A stretch of 64,000 nt of DNA from positions 62,001 to 126,000 of the forward strand of contig NZ_JAJNOD010000003.1 in assembly GCF_021044885.1 (NCBI RefSeq), given 5' to 3'. Below, in pieces: positions 61,825 to 64,000 of this stretch (position 1 is the first letter of the stretch; each line of letters begins with the position of its first letter). The translations under genes and the position numbers were made by a program. The DNA is from Microbacterium nymphoidis (lineage in GTDB: Bacteria > Actinomycetota > Actinomycetes > Actinomycetales > Microbacteriaceae). The notes under the pieces were generated by a model that was not told the origin of the DNA, searched no databases, and saw nothing but the letters and a program-made list of their open reading frames with translations.

Positions 61825-61968
61825 TGTCGCGAAATGAGGAGATTGTCGCGAAATGGGGACGTTGTCGCGAAACGAGGACATTGTCGCGAAACGAGGACAT
61901 TGTCGCGAAATGAGGACCATATCGGCGTTATGGCACTTCTTCGGGCGAAATCTCCTCGTTTCGTGACA
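61825..61968. repeat. Intergenic 19-bp repeat array with inverted end unit
   Basis: Five direct, contiguous 19-base units fill 61825-61919, close to TGTCGCGAAAYGAGGACAT; units three and four are identical. After 30 bases, one inverted unit (61950-61968) follows, reading TGTCACGAAACGAGGAGAT on the minus strand. A related, worn copy lies at 55558-55643. The array sits between two converging genes. There are no spacers, so it is not a CRISPR array. Confidence 0.9.
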
Positions 61969-61969
61969 A

Positions 61970-61999
61970 GCCTCACGCCGCGGGCGCGCGGCGTGAGGC
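61970..61999. terminator. Bidirectional terminator-like hairpin
   Basis: GCCTCACGCCGCG pairs perfectly with CGCGGCGTGAGGC around the loop GGCG. It lies between the converging RamB-like and nucleoside hydrolase genes, directly after the repeat array. Confidence 0.82.
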
Positions 62000-62024
62000 G
62001 CCCACCACGTGCCGGCGGGACGCG

Positions 62025-62996
62025 TCAGCGGGGGAAGACGCCGAAGAACGTGGCGAGGACGGCATCGATGTCTGCCCGGAGCGCGATGTCCAGCACCGGC
62101 CACGCCCCCTGTCCACCGTGGACGGCGTCCTCGGCGGCATGCGGGCGGCGGTCTACGATGGTGGCCCCGCGACTGGCTCCCGGCGCGAGCTCGACGTGCA
62201 CGGGGTAGGACTCGAACGTGAACAGCTCCGGGTTGGTGAGGGCGATCACGGCACCGGCATCGCCGATGCGACGGTTGTCCACGATGGTGTCGCCACCGGG
62301 GACGGTCACCGTGAAGGAGAGGAGACCGGCGAGGGCCCGCTGGACGGCGTCGTCCTCACGGAGAGCGGCCACCTGCTCGTCGTCGGCGCGGATGCGATCG
62401 AAGACGTCCAGTCCGTACATCGTGAGAGGGATGCCGCTGGTGAACACGATGTGCGCGGCCTCAGGGTCGTGCCACACGTTGAACTCCGCCGTGGCACTGG
62501 CATTGCCGACCGAAGCCGAACCGCCCATCGTCACGATGCGAGCGATCTGCGGCACCACCTCGGGGTGTGCGCGCAGCAGCAGCGCGATGTTGGTCATCGG
62601 GGCGAGGGTGATGATGGTGAGCGGCTGCTCCGCTTCCATCAGCGTGCGTCGCAGCAGCTCGACCGCGCGCACCGGCTCCGGGGAACGAACGCCGCGCGGC
62701 AGGTCGATGCCGCCGACACCGTCGGACCCGTGGATCCAGGCAGCGGAGCGCGCTTCGCCGATCAGCGGCTGTTCGGCGCCGCCCGCCACGGGGATCTGCG
62801 GCGCCCCTGCCAGCTCCAGCAGCGCCAGCGTGTTGTCCAGTACCTGCGGCAGGTCGACGTTGCCGGCTACGCACGTGATCGCACGAACGTCGATGCCGGG
62901 GTGGTGCAGCGCGTACAGCACCGCCATCGCGTCATCGATGCCGGTGTCCACGTCGAGGATGACGCTGTGCTGTGCCGGGGCTGACGAGGTGTTCAT
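62025..62996 (-). CDS. Inosine/uridine-preferring nucleoside hydrolase
   Basis: A 323-residue nucleoside hydrolase of the IunH/RihA group. The N-terminal ILDVDTGIDDAMAVLYAL supplies the calcium-binding aspartates; TLAPMTNIALLL and EFNVWHDPEAAHIVF are further family parts. It cleaves the N-glycosidic bond of ribonucleosides for base salvage. No signal peptide is seen. An AGAAGGACC box supports the ATG at 62996. It lies 15 bases downstream of the HAD gene and is likely co-transcribed with it. Confidence 0.92.
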   Translation of the reverse strand: MNTSSAPAQHSVILDVDTGIDDAMAVLYALHHPGIDVRAITCVAGNVDLPQVLDNTLALLELAGAPQIPVAGGAEQPLIGEARSAAWIHGSDGVGGIDLPRGVRSPEPVRAVELLRRTLMEAEQPLTIITLAPMTNIALLLRAHPEVVPQIARIVTMGGSASVGNASATAEFNVWHDPEAAHIVFTSGIPLTMYGLDVFDRIRADDEQVAALREDDAVQRALAGLLSFTVTVPGGDTIVDNRRIGDAGAVIALTNPELFTFESYPVHVELAPGASRGATIVDRRPHAAEDAVHGGQGAWPVLDIALRADIDAVLATFFGVFPR

Positions 62997-63011
62997 AGGT
63001 CCTTCTCGGGT

Positions 63012-63698
63012 TCAGTCGCGCAGGTGCGCGGGCAGATCATGCAGGGTGAGTGGCGATCGGGCCGGTGCCGGTGGCCCCACGTAGAACGCCGACATTCCGG
63101 CGCGGCGCGGTCCTTCGATGTCGGCGTCCCAGGTGTCACCGACGAATGCGACGCGCGCCGGATCGGCGGGGTAGCGCGCCAGGGCCGATGCGAAGAGGTT
63201 CGGATGAGGCTTGCGCCATCCCTCCGACACCGACAGCACGGTCGCGGTCACATGCCCGCCGAGAGCGAACCGTGCGAGCAGATCAGGCACGAGACGTTCG
63301 TCGTGGGTGTTGCTCACGACGATCACGCGGTGGTCCTCCGCGAGCGCGGCGAGAGTCTGCGCGGCGCCGTCGCGGGGCCGGATCGGCGCCGTCCACGCCT
63401 CCAGATACTCGTCGACGAGCTCCTGGCGAGCGTCAGCGGAGGCGTCGACCCCGATGAGGGCCGCGAACCGCGCCGCCACCTGGGACATGGAGTACTCGCG
63501 CCCGGTCGTCCTCGCCTTCGATTCGTGCTCCGCCCACGCCCGATCCCAGGCGCCGGTGGCATCGGCGGCCGATCCGTGCCGCAGGGCGAAGGCCTGTGCG
63601 GCGGTGAGGGACGTGCCGTCTCCGGTACGCACGCTGGGCTCGTACTCGACGAGCGTGCCGAAGAAGTCGAACCAGACGTCGGTGAAACGCGCGCTCAC
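63012..63698 (-). CDS. HAD family hydrolase
   Basis: A 228-residue haloacid-dehalogenase-fold phosphatase. Motif I is WFDFFGTLVEYEP, in which the second Asp of the usual DxD is Phe; motif II is VVSNTHDE; motif III has Lys in WRKPHPNLF; motif IV is GDTWDADIEG. The missing second aspartate is unusual for a phosphatase but occurs in dehalogenase-like members. The GTG at 63698 overlaps the stop of the upstream gene (GTGA). Substrate unknown; the pairing with a nucleoside hydrolase would allow a nucleotide or sugar phosphate. Confidence 0.87.
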   Translation of the reverse strand: MSARFTDVWFDFFGTLVEYEPSVRTGDGTSLTAAQAFALRHGSAADATGAWDRAWAEHESKARTTGREYSMSQVAARFAALIGVDASADARQELVDEYLEAWTAPIRPRDGAAQTLAALAEDHRVIVVSNTHDERLVPDLLARFALGGHVTATVLSVSEGWRKPHPNLFASALARYPADPARVAFVGDTWDADIEGPRRAGMSAFYVGPPAPARSPLTLHDLPAHLRD

Positions 63699-64000
63699 GC
63701 GCCTTCCCGTCGGCGCACGATCTCCGCGATCCACAGCGGGGCGAACGGAGACGTGCAGTTCGGCGGGGTGGGATAGTCCTTCAGCACCTCGAGCCGTTCG
63801 CCGATCTCCAGCGCGCGTGAGCGGTACTCCGGATGGTGGATGCCGATCTGTGCGAGCGCGTCGTTCATCGCCCACTGCAGGCGATCGGGCGCGTCGCGCA
63901 TCGCCGGATCGATGAGATCCAGCAGCTGTGACAGGTCCAGTCCCGCCGGCTTCTTCACGATGCGCTCCGAGGTGAGCGCCCACCCTGCTGCCTGCACGAG
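63695..64000 (-). CDS. Probable DNA alkylation repair protein, C-terminal part
   Basis: This gene runs off the window end; about 101 codons of the C-terminal part are visible. The stretch LQWAMNDALAQIGIHHPEYRSRALEIGERLEVLKDYPTPPNCTSPF (in sections) and LWIAEIVRR resemble the end of AlkD-like DNA alkylation repair proteins, which excise bulky or alkylated bases using HEAT-like repeats. The identification rests on family memory and part of the protein only. Its stop codon overlaps the HAD gene start. Confidence 0.6.
   Translation of the reverse strand, partial: LVQAAGWALTSERIVKKPAGLDLSQLLDLIDPAMRDAPDRLQWAMNDALAQIGIHHPEYRSRALEIGERLEVLKDYPTPPNCTSPFAPLWIAEIVRRREGA

Noticed and set aside
61825..61919. 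Possible CRISPR array
   Set aside because: The 19-base units are contiguous without spacers, and no cas genes are present.

Overview
The window is high-GC DNA with short gaps, many 4-bp start/stop overlaps, frequent GTG starts and start-adjacent TANNNT boxes. That style, a C50-type carotenoid operon (crtE/B/I/Ye/Yf/Eb with idi), an Asp23/Gls24 envelope cluster, and sugar ABC importers without their own ATPase point to an actinobacterium of the Microbacteriaceae, most likely Microbacterium or a close relative. This placement is inferred from gene content only. No rRNA, tRNA, prophage, insertion sequence or CRISPR array was seen.

Layout. 1-484: end of an acyl-CoA synthetase gene. 554-12092: a beta-glycoside uptake and degradation locus with GH3, GH20 and GH1 glycosidases, a family-5 ABC importer (one gene is a permease-ATPase fusion), and two TetR regulators; paired palindromes lie between the divergent arms. 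12110-16250: two short-chain dehydrogenases, a quinone-oxidoreductase-like MDR protein, a TetR repressor and a small unknown protein. 16256-17951: an acidic low-complexity protein and a topoisomerase IB. 18122-25245: an envelope-stress locus with at least six Asp23-like domains, CsbD and GlsB proteins, an ECF sigma factor, an apparent anti-sigma/Asp23 fusion, a diacylglycerol-kinase-like protein and an LCP ligase. 25312-34039: the carotenoid operon (idi-crtE-crtB-crtI-crtYe-crtYf-crtEb-mmpL) facing a MarR regulator resembling CrtR. 34046-36934: ASCH, DUF6098, SRPBCC and M20 genes.

37090-40994 is the most unusual operon. Four overlapping genes encode a GAF-PP2C phosphatase, a cellulose-synthase-like GT2 enzyme with an extra ~145-residue block in its catalytic domain, a STAS anti-anti-sigma protein and an RsbW-like kinase. 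No sigma factor is present, which suggests a partner-switching module wired to polysaccharide synthesis. Next to it, 41026-45931 holds two divergent, similarly sized sensor proteins, each made of two membrane-plus-kinase-like halves, with no response regulator nearby.

46055-55422: msrA, an unknown gene, and a LacI-controlled sugar operon (binding protein, two permeases, GH2 beta-galactosidase) with a perfect 20-bp operator and a stray SDR gene fragment. 55423-64000: two copies of an intergenic 19-bp repeat element, a TauE/SafE exporter, a NUDIX hydrolase, the glyoxylate shunt (aceB, aceA) with a divergent RamB-like regulator, a nucleoside hydrolase, a HAD hydrolase, and the 3' end of a probable DNA alkylation repair gene.
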